A stretch of 64,000 nucleotides of DNA from Elgaria multicarinata webbii (GCF_023053635.1 NC_086175.1:126312240-126376239), one strand, 5' to 3'. Counted from the stretch's first letter, positions 38,636-50,980 are shown. The notes: generated from the letters alone by a model not told the origin. Translations and numbers: made by a program.

Positions 38636-38885
38636 CGCTGATGTTGTGCAGACTTTTTACTGTTAGTTTACCCTACCCTGTGCCTGCTTACCCTACCCTG
38701 TGCCTGTTTGCATTCTCTTCCCCTCCTTATTGTTTTACTATGATTTTATTAGATTGTAAGCCTATGCGGCAGAGTCTTGCTATTTACTGTTTTACTCTGT
38801 ACAGCACCATGTACATTGATGGTGCTATATAAATAAATAAATAATAATAATAATAATAATAATAATGATTATGATGATTATGCTA
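38636..38885 (+). mobile_element. L2-like LINE 3' UTR (family A)
   Basis: TGATGTTGTGCAGACTTTTT, CTACCCTGTGCCTGCTTACC (written twice), CAGCACCATGTACATTGATG and (TAA)n. The same duplicated CCCTACCCTGT phrase is in the copy at 35863. Confidence 0.87.
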
Positions 38886-38984
38886 ATAATAATAATGTCC
38901 TTCTTTACAGGGCTCTTTTGAGGATTTCAGAGCTTAACCTATATGCTCTGAACACACAAAGTGTAAACTGTTCCTAATCATGGG

Positions 38985-39118
38985 AGGCTCTACACTACTG
39001 CTTTAAAATGCTTTAAATAACCATAGTGACAACTGCTGGGGCCCAGGACACATTCCATTTACAGTTTTCAAAATGTTTTCAAAGTGTCATATCCTGCTTG
39101 GTGTAGATCTGGCCCATG
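38985..39118. mobile_element. MITE, inverted relative of the copy at 37050
   Basis: GGCTCTACACTACTGCTTTA .. CTTGGTGTAGATCTGGCCC. Confidence 0.6.
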
Positions 39119-39615
39119 TTTATTCAGAATTCCTGTCCCGTCAGTTTCAATGTACTCTTATTAAGTTCCATGGAATTCGGTGGCATTTACACCTTAATAT
39201 AATAAACATGTGTGGGATTGGGCTGTAAAACAGAAATCAACAAGTGGAGTTTTTTCCTTGCATGGAAATGCAGGGATGAGAGAAGCTTCACCTTGCTAAT
39301 TCCAGCCTGTCACATAGCTTAAAAGACACCAAAGGCTCTTTCAGTAAAAATACAGTCTGTGACAACCAATTAAGTGATCATTCTCAATAAACAATGGACA
39401 TGAATAAGGACAATGGCTTCTTGTCTCACAGCAGGTTTTAATGACTCTGGAATGACAAGGTAAAGAGTTATCACCAATTACTGCTGTTGTGAACAGCCAC
39501 TTAATTTAATGGTCACCGAAACATTATTGTTTACATTCCCTCTACACCTATATATCCGCCAACCAACTGAAGATTACAGTTTATGCATCTGATGAATTGG
39601 ATTATGTTCCATGAA

Positions 39616-40115
39616 CGATGATGATGATGATGACGATGATGATGATTACATTTATATACTACCCCCTAGCTGAATATTTCTGGGAGGTTTACAAATATTA
39701 AAATATTGAATATTAAAAGTCGATATACAAAAAACATAAAAGCACAAAATTTAAAAACCATAAAAGCATTGCACGCATGCACGCACACACATTTAAAACA
39801 ACTATGAACTCTCAGCAGATGCTGTTTAATGCCTTGGAGAAGAGAACAGTCTTGACCTGGCGCCAAAAATATAACAATGTTGGTGCCAGGTGGGCCTCGT
39901 CAGGGAGATCATTCCACAATTGGGGGGCCACCACTGAAAAGGCCCTCTCCCTTGTTGCCACCCTCCGAGCTTCCCTCGGAGTAGGCACTTGGAGGAGGAC
40001 TTTAGATGTTGAGCGTAGTGTACGGATAGGTTCATGTCAGGAGAGGCATTTTGTCAGGTATTGTGGTCCCAAGCCATGTAAGGCTTTATAGGTTAAAACC
40101 AGCACTTTGATTCAG
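39616..40115 (-). mobile_element. L2-like LINE 3' half
   Basis: (GAT)n at the tail, ATTACATTTATATACTACCC, then reverse-complement coding remnants (CTTGACCTGGCGCC, GGCCTCGTCAGGGAGATC, GAAAAGGCCCTCTCCCTTGT). Confidence 0.78.
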
Positions 40116-40879
40116 GCTCGGAAACATAATAAATGTGTTACTCTTTAAGGTACTATGACATTCTCTTCTGTTTTTGCTGCAACACACTAACACAGCTATC
40201 TCCTTGGAAGTTTTCACTATTAAAATTTGCAACCCTTGAACACCAACACAGAGCTTCTCTTGCACATCAGATCCACTGATTTGGTGCATGCAATAAACAT
40301 GCCACCACTAGATTCCAACATAGGGAAGCTAGTTGGCTTCCATCTGGCATGGAGCTTCTCTGCACATCCCAGATATTATGGTACTCCTTTACAAGGGAGG
40401 CTTGTACCACCTCCTCTCTACGAGCTTTCTGCAGGCATGAAAATCATTCTTTTGGAAAACAATTCAACCTTTGGAAGCCAAAAGCAATTGCTATGAGGTC
40501 CTTCAGATGGGCAAAAATTCCGTTGCTTTACTGTGGCTCTGCTTCTTGCTTCTCTTCCACATTTGCAACGAGCTGTAATTACCAGAGGAAGAAAGCAGCG
40601 ACATGGCTTATACAGCTCAATGCAGTTGAATGGGACACTGTCCTCTAGTGGGCATTTCATAGCGCAACTTTGCCTGCACATGACAGGAGAACACAACAAA
40701 TATCGATATATCCCAAAAGAATCAAGTTTTCTGAAGTTTATTTTTTAGCACTAAAACAAAAAAATGGAGCAGGAGACGCATAGGAGGCTGACAGTGGTGT
40801 CAGAATGACCCACAAACATCCGTGAATGGCCAGTCATGAGCATGCTATAACACACTCATTTAAAGAAGCTCTCCTCATT

Positions 40880-41050
40880 TTTATGTTTATTATTTTCCTG
40901 TGCTGTTTTTCCATTGTCCCTTTTTTCTTTTCTTTTTTGGCACCATTGTTGATTAGTATATTGTTAAATATTGTTGTAGTTTTAATTTTTGTAAACCGCC
41001 CAGAGAGCTACGGCTGTTGGGTAGTATACAAATGCAATAAATGAAAATAA
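40880..41050 (+). mobile_element. L2-like LINE 3' tail (family B)
   Basis: TTGTAAACCGCCCAGAGAGC, GGCTGTTGGGTAGTATACAA and an AATAAATGAAAATAAA tail. Confidence 0.78.
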
Positions 41051-41058
41051 AATTAATT

Positions 41059-41340
41059 GTCCTGCACTCTGGGATGATCGAGAAGAGATCCTGGCCCTCC
41101 TCTGTGTGACAACCTTCCAAGTATTTGGAGAGTGCTATCATGTCTCCCCTCGGCCTTCTCTTCTCCAGGCTAAACATGCCCATTTCTTTCAGTCTCTCTT
41201 CATAGGGCTTTGTTTCCAGACCCCTGATCATCCTCACTGCCGTGCTCTGTGCCCCCTCCAACTTGTTTGTATCCTTCTTGAAATGTGGTGCCCAGAACTG
41301 AATGCAATACTCAAGATAAGGCCTAACCAGTGCCAAATAT
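41059..41340 (-). mobile_element. CR1 LINE internal fragment
   Basis: Minus-strand coding for [38 protein letters not shown] and FSLEKRRPRGDMIAL in one open frame. It lacks the 3' end. Confidence 0.83.
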
Positions 41341-41384
41341 TTGATTTGGGTGTGTGTGTGACTTCCTAAAACCTCTATGGTGCC

Positions 41385-42228
41385 CACCGCCAACTGTGGA
41401 ATGGGCTCCCCTCTGAGGCCCACCTGGCACTGTCATCTTTTTGGCATCAGGTAAATATCACCCTCTACTCCAGGCATTTAATAGATATGATGAAGCATCT
41501 ATATCTACTGTTTTAGAACAGTTCTGTTAAGGGGGGTGGGAAATTGCTTATTTAAATTGTTTCTAGCTGTTTACATAGTTTTAGTTTTAACTGGTTCCTC
41601 TCTATTCGGCCCTGGTTAGGCCTCATCTAGAGTATTGCGTCCAGTTCTGGGCTCCACAATTCAAGAAGGATGCAGACAAGCTGGAGCGTGTTCAGAGGAG
41701 AGCAACCAGGATGATCAGAGGTCTAGAAACAAAGCCCTATGAAGAGAGACTGAAAGAACTGGGCATGTTTAGCCTGGAGAAGAGAAGATGGAGGGGAGAC
41801 ATGATAGCACTCTTCAAATACTTCAAAGGTTGTCACACAGAGGAGGGCCAGGATCTCTTCTCGATCCTCCCAGAGTGCAGGACACGGAATAACGGGCTCA
41901 AGTTAAAGGAAGCCAGATTCCGGCTGGACATCAGGAAAAACTTCCTGACTGTTAGAGCAGTGCGACGGTGGAATCAGCTACCTAGGGAGGTTGTGGGCTC
42001 TCCCACACTAGAGGCCTTCAAGAGGCAGCTGGACAACCATCTGTCAGGGATGCTTTAGGGTGGATTCCTGCATTGAGCAGGGGGTTGGACTCGATGGCCT
42101 TGTAGGCCCCTTCCAACTCTGCTATTCTATGATTCCATGAATTTTTATATGTTAAACATTTTAGAATATTTTTATTACATTGTATTTTGTATTTTTATGA
42201 AATGTTGCAAACTGCCCAGAGAGCTTCA
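41385..42228 (+). mobile_element. L2-like LINE split by CR1
   Basis: Left part 41385-41591 (GTGGAATGGGCTCCCCTCTG, GTCATCTTTTTGGCATCAG). Right part about 42139-42228 (TTTGTATTTTTATGAAATGT, AACTGCCCAGAGAGCTTCAT). The CR1 at 41592 interrupts it. Confidence 0.65.
41592..42140 (+). mobile_element. CR1 LINE, 5'-truncated
   Basis: A 115-aa open frame at 41711-42058 ([20 protein letters not shown] .. LDNHLSGML), then GGACTCGATGGCCTTGTAGG and ATTCTATGATTCCATGA. Confidence 0.9.
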
Positions 42229-42555
42229 TCTATGCAGCGCATAGTTAAACACTGGAATTCACTACCACAAGACGTAGTGACGGCCACCAATTTGGATAGC
42301 ATTAAAAGGGGATTGGATAAATTCCTGGAGGAGAAGGCTATCAGTGGCTACTAGCTCTGATGGCGATGTGCTACCTCCAGTAATCAAGGCAGTTAGCTTA
42401 TATGCACCAGTTGCTGGGGAATATGAGTGGGAGGGTGCTGTTGCACCATGTCCTGCTTGTTCATCCCTGGCCAATGGCTAGTTGGCCACTGTGTGAACAG
42501 AGTGCTGGATTAGATGGACCCTTGGTCTGATCCAGCATTACCCTTCTTATGTTCT
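42229..42555 (+). mobile_element. CR1-group LINE 3' end (second subfamily)
   Basis: GCGCATAGTTAAACACTGGA, ATTCCTGGAGGAGAAGGCTA, ACTGTGTGAACAGAGTGCTG and a CTTCTTATGTTC end. It joins straight onto the L2 remnant. Confidence 0.85.
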
Positions 42556-42559
42556 AATG

Positions 42560-43570
42560 GTAATGATAATAATGATGATGCCTGGGGAGGGGGTCCAGAA
42601 ATGGGGTGGGGAACATAGCAGCTTCATATGCTCCCCCTATATCAAGGCATTTAAAGGTCAGGCAGGATCTCTGGGTGAGGACCTGCATAGCCTAGATCCA
42701 AAACGGAAAATTCAGAGATGCTGCCCACAAAATAAGACTGTTAGGCCTGCAGCCAGGAATGGGTGGAATGATGCTAAGAGTACAAGGGGTGGGTGTGTTG
42801 GGGCGGAAATCTTCATTCAGATTCTAATCTGAAAGCCCTATTTGGAATTAAGGCTCAAGTGAAGTTCCCATGTGTTATTTAGAGACAGCCTAAGCTTGGC
42901 AGGAAGGAGATCTTCGGGCTGAAAAGGAAGAGCAGTTATATATGCCTTAAATAGGATTTTCTTTCCCCCTCATCCCAGATGAGTAACTTTGGAAACATCT
43001 GGAGATTTATTTATTTTCTAAAAAGCTAAATCATACTTTGTTTCCTCCTCACCCCATTCCACCCCCCGCCACACTATGGTCAATGTCACGCCTACGCAAA
43101 ACAGGATATATAAATGCTACTGGCAGAAGCTGGTGATTTAGGCATAGAGCTTTTGTTATTCCAAGGCTCCCTTGCAAAAGACTTTTTCAACAGCATCAGG
43201 AACATGCAAGTTCTCAGGATATTTGGATATAAAGATCTGACTTATAAAGAGACAAGACCAACTGCCTCCAGAGAGCCTGCTGTTCTCTACCACAGCTGGC
43301 CTACTTCTGAGATCTTGTTGCAAATTCCAGGGAAATGCGAACAGCCTTTCAGAATGCACGTTTTCCGAGTTTGATACCAAAATCCACCTTTTTGTATGGA
43401 ATCCAGCAAAATCAAAACCCAGGATTTTGACTCGAATGTACCATGAGCTCTGATGGGTCATGAAGGACAAGGCTAGTCGTGATGGCTCTATACTCCCTCC
43501 ATACATGATGCTTCTGTATACCACTTGCTAGATGAGCCGAAAGGTGCTACTGCACTCTTTCGGAAGTGCA
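42560..43570. other. Intergenic, nothing recognised
   Basis: No repeat family or exon was recognised with confidence. The open frames at 43114-43374 (+) and 43156-43524 (-) overlap on opposite strands and match no family I know. Confidence 0.4.
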
Positions 43571-43572
43571 GA

Positions 43573-43803
43573 TTCCAGATTCCAGCTGGACATCAGGAAA
43601 ATCTTCCTGACTGTTAGAGCAGTGTGGCAATGGAATCAGTTACCTAGGGAGGTTGTGGGCTCTCCCACACTAGAGGCCTTCAAGAGTCAGCTGGACAAGC
43701 ATCTGTTGGGGATGCTTTAGGGTGGATTCCTGCATTGAGCAGGGGGTTGGACTCGATGGCCTTGTAGGCCCCTTCCAACTCTGCTATTCTATGATTCTGT
43801 GAT
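43573..43803 (+). mobile_element. CR1 LINE 3' end
   Basis: Encodes FQLDIRKIFLTVRAVWQWNQ to LDKHLLGML, then the usual 3' UTR and ATTCTATGATTCTGTGA. Confidence 0.88.
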
Positions 43804-43849
43804 TCATATCCTACTTCCCTAACTGCAGCCATTTATACCTTGGGATAAA

Positions 43850-43940
43850 TGCCCTGCTTGTGGGTTCCAGGTTGACAGCTGTTTGGCCACTGTGTGAACA
43901 CTAAATGGACCCTTGCTCTGAGCCAGCATGGCTCTTCTTC
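43850..43940 (+). mobile_element. CR1-group LINE 3' end fragment (second subfamily)
   Basis: CCTGCTTGTGGGTTCCAGGT, GGCCACTGTGTGAACAC, CATGGCTCTTCTT. Confidence 0.75.
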
Positions 43941-44499
43941 TTAAATGCAAAATTAAAACATAAAAGTACCGTAAGCCTTTATTTAGATGCGGCCAGGCTA
44001 GAAACAGTAGCAAAGTGGAGGTCCAAAGTAGAACAATGTAGTATTGGAAGGAAGCAAAAGATATGGGACCTAACTCTTATGGGGGGTGGGGGGGAATCAC
44101 AAAACAACTCAAGTTCCAAAGTGGTCAAGCAACATCAGACAAGTTTGATGAGATTTGGCAGCTGTTTATTGAATCAACAAGTATGAATAGAGTTTCGCTA
44201 CACCCGCCAGCTTCCCAGGGTCAACGCTGGAAAGATCTTCTAGGCTGAAATAGCTTGGAACAAATTACACAACACGAACTGGACAACATGTTCCTCCCTG
44301 TTGGATCATTCAATGTAGGACTGCGATGCCACCCCCTCACACACAAGGCTTTGACGCGCACACCTCCCTCAGGCTAAGCACCACCACTTAAATACCTGAG
44401 GAAGGGGTAAAAAGAAAAGTATAACCTTTCCCTTATAGCAGAGGGAAAAGGTAAGGAGATTTGGAAAAGGCTTTTTTGTGAATATAGCAGGCTGAAGGT

Positions 44500-44900
44500 T
44501 TGATGTAATGTGTTTATTTATGAACCAATAGAGTAGGAGACACAGCCAAATTGACACGTGGTTTTATGGTAGTAAAATAAAGAAAATGTTTATTGTTGTT
44601 TACAGTTCTTAGTTCCTTTGAATTCTATTCCAGTCCTGCCTATTCTTAAAAATATTGGTAGTAACTAGTCTAATAATAACAATCCTTAGTCCCTATGATC
44701 TTATTTTCACTCACAACTCCTGACAAGAAATCACTCAGCTAAATACATCTACCCTCTAACCCCAATCACCAACCGAACACCTCAGACCACTCAGCTCCCC
44801 CTATATAGACTCCTCCCCCCTTTCCACAGCATCACCAGCCACACCCACTCAGTCCAACATTCCGCACTCTCTAGACATATTCATGCAGACATACCTAAGG
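44500..44900. repeat. Unclassified repeat-like block
   Basis: Contains GACACGTGGTTTTATGGTAG, and the complement of a similar phrase occurs near 50590-50620. The two may be members of one repeat family in opposite orientation. No coding sequence was recognised. Confidence 0.3.
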
Positions 44901-45309
44901 GAATTGAAATGTGGGTAATGCCACAAGGACCAATAATCAAATGCATCATATTAAAACCATTGGTGCTTGATGTATCTGCCTGTTTATTGTTTATCACATT
45001 TTTAAAAAATTGAATAGCTATTGATCAGGGCGTGCTCCAGGTTTGAAGGGGACCTGTGAGCAAAATGCCTTCCTTTTTTATTTTTCAGGGCTTTTTTGGC
45101 GGCAGCAGGAGCAACAATGCTCAGGTAATGCCGAGTCGCTGAATCTATCTGCCATTTCCCCCCTCAATAATGTAGTGTCGCTCTGGGTGCATTGTGGGAA
45201 ATGCGAATGACCACCTAGTGCTGTTCAGAAAGCCAGAGCATCAACAGGGGTGGGTGGGGGGAGAAAATAAAGAGAGACCAGTATAAGCATCCGTAGTGTC
45301 AGCATTAGG

Positions 45310-45745
45310 TCTGTTCTCCCGAGTGTGGGGGACTGGGTTTTGGGGGCTGATTCTGACTCAGAGACAGAAGAAGAACCAGAACCAGAAGTACACCAGTCAA
45401 GACAGGGGAGGAGATTCTCTAAGACTCTTCAAGAGTCAAGGATGAATCTTCCCAAGAGCTTATCAGACAGGACACCAAGCCTCAGAGATCATCCTCCCCA
45501 CTCCTGGGAACTCAGTCTCTGTCAGATGGGGAGAGAACATCAGTGTTGACAGATCCCAGAATCCGCTGCGGGAAACTGTCCATTTAGTTGATAGACAACT
45601 GCCTTGTTTTGTTAGGCAAATTAAGCTTAGAAGATAGTTCCTAGCATTCACACCTCCCTTCAGGTGTGAAGAGATATGTATTTAATGAATAAAGCTTTGT
45701 GGATTGTACAGCAGACCTCTTTATTGGCTGCGTTAGGAGGACACA
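45310..45745 (+). repeat. Unclassified interspersed-repeat-like block with AATAAA
   Basis: An acidic open frame (SDSETEEEPEPEVHQ) is followed by AATAAAGCTTTGTGGATTG near 45690. The layout recalls the terminal part of a retroelement, but I cannot name a family. Confidence 0.3.
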
Positions 45746-45749
45746 AGAA

Positions 45750-46685
45750 CCACCATGGAATGGACAAAGGTTGCTATTTGTGTCAGCTGTCAGACAATTT
45801 CCACCTCCATGGTTGGCTTTTTTGGCAAAAAACAACAACAGTGAAATAACTGGCTGCAGAGTTGACTTGTCGCACAACCGGTCATTTTTCTGTCATCCAA
45901 ACCGAGCCAGTAGAGTTTTCCATCCGTTGAGTTGATTTTTTCAGCAGGCTACAAAGTTCCCAGGCAAGAGTGGCCAAAACCACGCTGACTGCTCTGCTGC
46001 AGCCGGCACAACTCGCAATGGATTCTGGGATAGCACCTGGAGGCCTTGGGGAGGAGGGAGGGCAGGGAAAGGGGTGGGCAATCTGTCAGTCAAATGCTAG
46101 GTTGTGTAGGAATCCACTCAATGGGAGCCTCAACCGCTCCACGGGGATATGGGAACATGTTGTGTGTGGGGTACCCCCCCAAAAAAACAACTGAGTTGAC
46201 TTGTCAACCCTCCATTGACAAAAGTGTCGTCTAAACGCAGCTGTTGTCTCACACCTTGGTGGGAGGGGTTGCAAACATGACACATAGTGGCCTCTAATGC
46301 AGCTTTAGGGCCTAGGCAGCTGCCCCAAGATTCCACCGTGAGGGCCAGAACAGATGTTACATTAAATGTGTGTCTCACATCTGTCTCTCTCTCTTTTTTC
46401 CTGGCCACTCTAGGGTCCTGATACAGATTGTGGCCTCCATACCTTTAGAGATGTAGGAGAGATGAAGGAGATGTAGTTGCTAGGCACACCTTTAAAGTAA
46501 TGTCTGTTTGGGCCCTCAGTTCCTTGGAGGAAGGGCAAGACACAACTCTGAGTATGCAAAACAATTCCACCACATTGCAGCGTGACTCAGAAGAAGGACA
46601 GGATGAGGCTATGCAGAGAGGAGCAGGCTTGATTTTCTATGCCGGGGGTCCTTGCTCATGCTTCTTTTATCTTTCTCCCCTATGA
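45750..46685. other. Intergenic, unrecognised
   Basis: Repeated GAGTTGACTTGTC phrases (45860 and 46192) with GTTGAC/GTCAAC inversions suggest a DNA-transposon relic of unknown type. No exon was recognised. Confidence 0.35.
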
Positions 46686-46689
46686 CTTG

Positions 46690-46795
46690 TGTCCTGTTTG
46701 TGGGTTTCTGGTTGACAGCTGGTTGGCCACTGTGTGAACAGAATGCTAGACTAGATGGACCCTTGGTCTGATCCAGCAGGGCTCTTCTTATGGCT
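46690..46795 (+). mobile_element. CR1-group LINE 3' end (second subfamily)
   Basis: GTCCTGTTTGTGGGTTTCTG, GGCCACTGTGTGAACAGAAT, TGATCCAGCAGGGCTCTTCT. Confidence 0.83.
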
Positions 46796-47069
46796 GCCCA
46801 TGAATCAACAGCTGCCATTTGCTTCTCTGTGCTGTGGGACGTTCTTGTTGCAGAGAGGGGCAGAGCCTGCCTTCCACTCCGGCCCTTGAGTAGCCTGGCC
46901 CTCACTGAAAAGAATTACTTCCCAGAGCTCCTTGCAACATTCAAGCCCTCCTTCCACACTACCCATCATGGTGTTGCAATGAATGCTGGCCAAGCTGTAC
47001 CAGTCACAACAACTTATGTTGGGTGAAATTACACGTTAGTGCAGGGGTGGGGAACCTCAGGCCCAGAGG

Positions 47070-47398
47070 CCACATCGAGGGACAGGGCCTTTTTGGTGGT
47101 GGCCCCCAGACTATGGAACGATCTCCCTGACGAGGCTCGCCTTGCGCCAACGCTGCTATCTTTCCAGCGCCAGGTAAGACTTTCCTCTTTGCTCAGGCAT
47201 ACGGCGGCACATCTTAATCACCCACATGTTTAGTTTTTTAACTGTTTTTAGTATTTTATGTGTGTATGTTCTGTGTTTTAGCATTTTAAATCTTGTATAC
47301 TCGTTTTTATCTTAATTTTAGAATTTCTGTAAATCGCCCAGAGAGCCCTGGCTATGGGGGTGGTATATAAGTGTAATAAATAAAATAAATAAATAAAT
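47070..47398 (+). mobile_element. L2-like LINE 3' end (family B)
   Basis: Encodes RAFLVVAPRLWNDLPDEARL and LLSFQRQVR, then TGTAAATCGCCCAGAGAGCC and an ATAAATAAATAAATCC tail. Confidence 0.82.
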
Positions 47399-47621
47399 CC
47401 AGCTCTCTGGGGCTCTCCAGATGGCCACGATCCCTTCCCCAACCCCCAACCATTAGGTGGTTTCCCTCCTTTTGTGCATTTTCCCCCCATTCTAAAAAAT
47501 TGAGATGCCTCACCCAAGGCTGCGTTATCGGCAGTAAGAACTCTAAGCAATAGTATGCTGGTATTTTTGGCCCCACCCACTACTGGAATGCATCCCTCTG
47601 AAAAATTATCTATACCAGCCT

Positions 47622-47745
47622 CCCCCAACCTAGTGCCCTCCAGATGTGTTGGATTTCAACTCCCATCATCCCCAGCACTCATGCTGTCTGGGAATTATGG
47701 GAATTGCCAGCCAACACATCTGGAGAGCAACAGGTCGTTGAACGT
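47622..47745. mobile_element. Old hAT-type MITE
   Basis: CCAGCCTCCCCCAACCTAGT, CCAGATGTGTTGGATTTCAA .. GCCAACACATCTGGAGAGC. It is a diverged member of the family at 4049. Confidence 0.7.
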
Positions 47746-47799
47746 TGATCTATACACAGACTAAGCAACATGTGCAGGAGGGCTGGAAAGACAGATTTT

Positions 47800-48180
47800 T
47801 AAGTGAATGAGGAAGAGGATCGTGGCCTCAAGTCATCTGAGAAAATTATGCAGAGAAATCAGGAACAGAACAGAGCCACTATGCAACATTGGCCTCTGTA
47901 CACAGAAACACATAAGTCATTGTGGGGGGAAATCAAAAGGGAGTTCGCTGCTCTATCAATTCCTGTGGTTCCAAAGCATTTGGATAATTGCGGAACATTG
48001 CTGTTGTTAATAACGAAGAAGTGGCACAGCAACAACAAAGGGAGCTCTCTTGGGAGCACTCTCAGACAGAGGGTTTTTCCCAAGCCCTGGGCCGTCTGAA
48101 TCAATATGTCAAACACATGCAAGCCAGATGGCAAATGTTATGGGCATAGTATTGTGGCAAGTGGACTGGATGACTTCATC
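47800..48180 (+). other. Unrecognised possible coding remnant
   Basis: An open frame at 47803-48099 reads MNEEEDRGLKSSEKIMQRNQ and on. It has no domain I recognise. It may be a transposon-derived remnant; no neighbouring exon supports a host gene. Confidence 0.25.
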
Positions 48181-48639
48181 TCTGGGCTTTTTGTATAACT
48201 AATTGTTTACTTAATTAACTTGGATGGCTGGTGGTTACTAGTTATTGGACTAAGCCAATTGCTTTCATGGGACCTGAATGAATCAATTTGGCAGTTAAAA
48301 TGCAGGCGGTAAGAAACAATAGCTGGTCATCGCCTCCTGACACCGTATGGCCCAGCTACCGCCAACAGACTTTGCTGTCCTAGCAAGAGAATCAGGCCAG
48401 CTCGTGTGCTTGGAACATGTGTGTAGATATTATGTGGTGAGTTTGGGAAGAAGCTGGAAGACTTCCTTCCTTCCCCCATCCAAACGTGACAGTCCTCTGG
48501 TAATAAAAAAGATGCATGTATATACATGCACATTTAAAAATAATAACTACTATTTAAATAGAAATACATCACACCACATCTTCCATGCCTGTTCAGGGTG
48601 CGCTGCTTATCCAGGGCATTTGTGCTGCTTTTTGGTGAG

Positions 48640-49100
48640 ATTGTTATGGGCTGCGTTACACGGGCAGAGAGGGGCAACTACATGGTTTGAATTGAAAACT
48701 ACCCCTCAGTTCAGTTCCATTGAGACAGCGCCATCTAGTGGCGGAAGAGTCTGCTTTTTTTCAGGATGTTACCACTTTGAAAGCGGTTCTTTTCATGGCG
48801 GAATTTCCAATGGATATTATGGGAGACATCCTGGTCATTGTTGACGTTGTGTAAAAGACGTGCAAACTTTTGTAAGTGGCCAATCACGAGTGTGCAGGAA
48901 ATTGCTCGTCTAGAGGTGCTCTCAGTCTGCTGTTCAGCTGCTAATTGATGATGGGCAATTTCAAGGTCCCTGCCTGCTCTCTATCCTTATGGTTCTTTGA
49001 CTAAACCAGAGATGGATTGGACAGCCTGTCAATAAGAGGGCACCTTCAAAGAGAGGACTGTCCCCTGCCAGGTCTCCAAAATAGAGAGACTGGTAATAGG
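48640..49100. repeat. MITE-like sequence, unclassified
   Basis: Contains CAGCGCCATCTAGTGGCGGA (palindromic core). 48985-49095 shares AGAGAGGACTGTCCCCTGCC / CTCCAAAATAGAGAG with 53970-54015. Confidence 0.35.
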
Positions 49101-49232
49101 ATATGCAGACAAGTTGCTTTCTCAATAGACCTCATCATCATCATCATCATCACCACCACTATTATTTTATCATTATTTAATAATTGTAACAATATTAGTA
49201 CTACTATTACTACTAACAACAACTGTATTTTA

Positions 49233-49469
49233 AGTTCAATCGCAGCTTTTAAAGCTCAACTAAAAACTTTTCTTTTTCCTAAAGCTTTTAAAACTTGATG
49301 TTGTGCAGACTTTATACTGTTAGTTTTACCCTACCCTGTACCTGTTTGCATTCTCTTCCCCTCCTTATTGTTTTACTATGATTTTATTAGATTGTAAGCC
49401 TATGCGGCAGAGTCTTGCTACTTACTGTTTTACTCTGTACAGCACCATGTACATTGATGGTGCTATATA

Positions 49470-49517
<48 letters not shown>
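49233..49517 (+). mobile_element. L2-like LINE 3' end (family A)
   Basis: Starts in the last codons (AAFKAQLKTFLFPKAFKT), then CAGCACCATGTACATTGATG and (TAA)n. Confidence 0.88.
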
Positions 49518-49518
<1 letters not shown>

Positions 49519-49557
49519 TTGTCTCCCAAAGCAGCTCGCAGCAATAATAAAGAGGGA

Positions 49558-49600
<43 letters not shown>
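49469..49600 (+). repeat. Two (TAA)n tracts
   Basis: About 16 units at 49469-49517 and about 14 units at 49558-49600, separated by 40 bp of unique sequence. Confidence 0.9.
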
Positions 49601-49602
<2 letters not shown>

Positions 49603-50162
49603 GCCCTGCCATCAGTTTGAAAAACAAAACACACACAAGGGAGGGGGGGCGCAAGGAAAAGGAAGAGGAGGATTTGTTTTTCACACCCAAAACAAAGCGG
49701 TGAGCTATAAGTGGGCATTTAAATGCACTCCAGGTCAGGCTGATCTCTTGCTGGTGTTCTTGCCTGGGTAGCAATTGGTAGTTCTTGTTCCTTTGGCCAA
49801 TGGATGGGGCCAAAATGTACTTTCCCTGTAATTCTGCAGTCCCTGGGCAACTGTCAGTTGGAGCTGAGTGTGCTTTCTGGCTGGGAGGGGTAAGCAACCT
49901 CCTTGCAGTGGCTCTTTCTCCGGCAGATGGATAGGCCAGGTTGATCTTCCCCCTTGTCTTGATGATGTTATTCCTGGGAAGGAGGATATGCAGCCTTCCA
50001 GTTGTGGTGTTACACCCCACAAGTCAGTTCCCAAATGTATGTCTGCAGTTTGTAAGTCTGTGGTTTTTAGAATGTTGGCCTGAGTGGGCGGAGTTAGAAT
50101 GTCTGGGGAGGGGTTAGGGTTAGGGTTAAGGGATTGAGGAGACTTTTTAGGTACTCTTAGAG

Positions 50163-50284
50163 CAGCCTTTCTCAACCTGGGGCGCTCCAGATGTGTTGGA
50201 CTGCATCTCCCAGAATGCCCCAGCTGGGGCATTCTGGGAGTTGTAGTCCAACACATCTGGAGCGCCCCAGGTTGAGAAAGGCTG
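50163..50284. mobile_element. hAT-type hairpin MITE, exact 8-bp TSD
   Basis: CAGCCTTTCTCAACCTGGGG .. CCAGGTTGAGAAAGGCTG, a 122-bp hairpin. TCTTAGAG is repeated at both ends (50155-50162 and 50285-50292). The C-to-T change in CAGCCTTTCTC is matched by its complement in the other arm. Confidence 0.87.
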
Positions 50285-50980
50285 TCTTAGAGTCTTTAGC
50301 GCTCTCTGTGCTTTAGATCTTGGGGTTTAGAGTACTTGGGTCTGGAGAATTTGAGGTTCAGGGTAGAGAGTGGTGTCTTTGGAGTGTGGTGTGCACATAG
50401 CTGATGTATATTAAACAATACTGATAATAAAGAAAGCTCCAGAGTGATTGTGTGAGGGAAAGGAAAGCGCGTATGTGAATGAATGAAAGGATTGGATGAA
50501 AGGTTTCAAAAAGGTTTTAAAAGGTTTTAATTTGAAGCAAAGCTTGTGAACTTTCAAAATAAATTTTAATTATTTTGTTTTTAACTACCACAAAAATCCA
50601 CGTGTCTGTTTGGCATTTATCATCTGAAGTTTATACATTTAGCGCCCACTCTGACAATACTTCACCTCAGCACATATAACTCACAGCACATTATTTTACT
50701 ATTGAAATTCTTCTCCATTTAAACCCCTTTCTCCACATAGTTTGGAGGAAGGTGGTTTTTATCCCTTGCCTCAGGTGTATCAAGCGGTGGTGCTTGGCTT
50801 GAGCAGGGAGTAGTCGCGGCCGGGTCTGTTGTTCAGAGCCTGTGTCGTGGCACCAGTGGCCCAAAGTCTGCCGGCGGATGGCTTGCTGGTATAGAGCGCG
50901 TGGGGTGGTGAGGAGCAGAAGCCTCAATCCACTTGCGGTAATCTCTGCCATCGTCAGCAGAGGCTGCTGGAACAACATGC

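Noticed and set aside
45310-45745. Complete retroelement
   Set aside because: Only an end-like block with AATAAA is seen; no recognisable capsid or polymerase region lies nearby, so no family was assigned.
50111-50132. Interstitial telomeric repeat
   Set aside because: Only two TTAGGG units plus imperfect neighbours; too short to mean a fusion or telomere relic.
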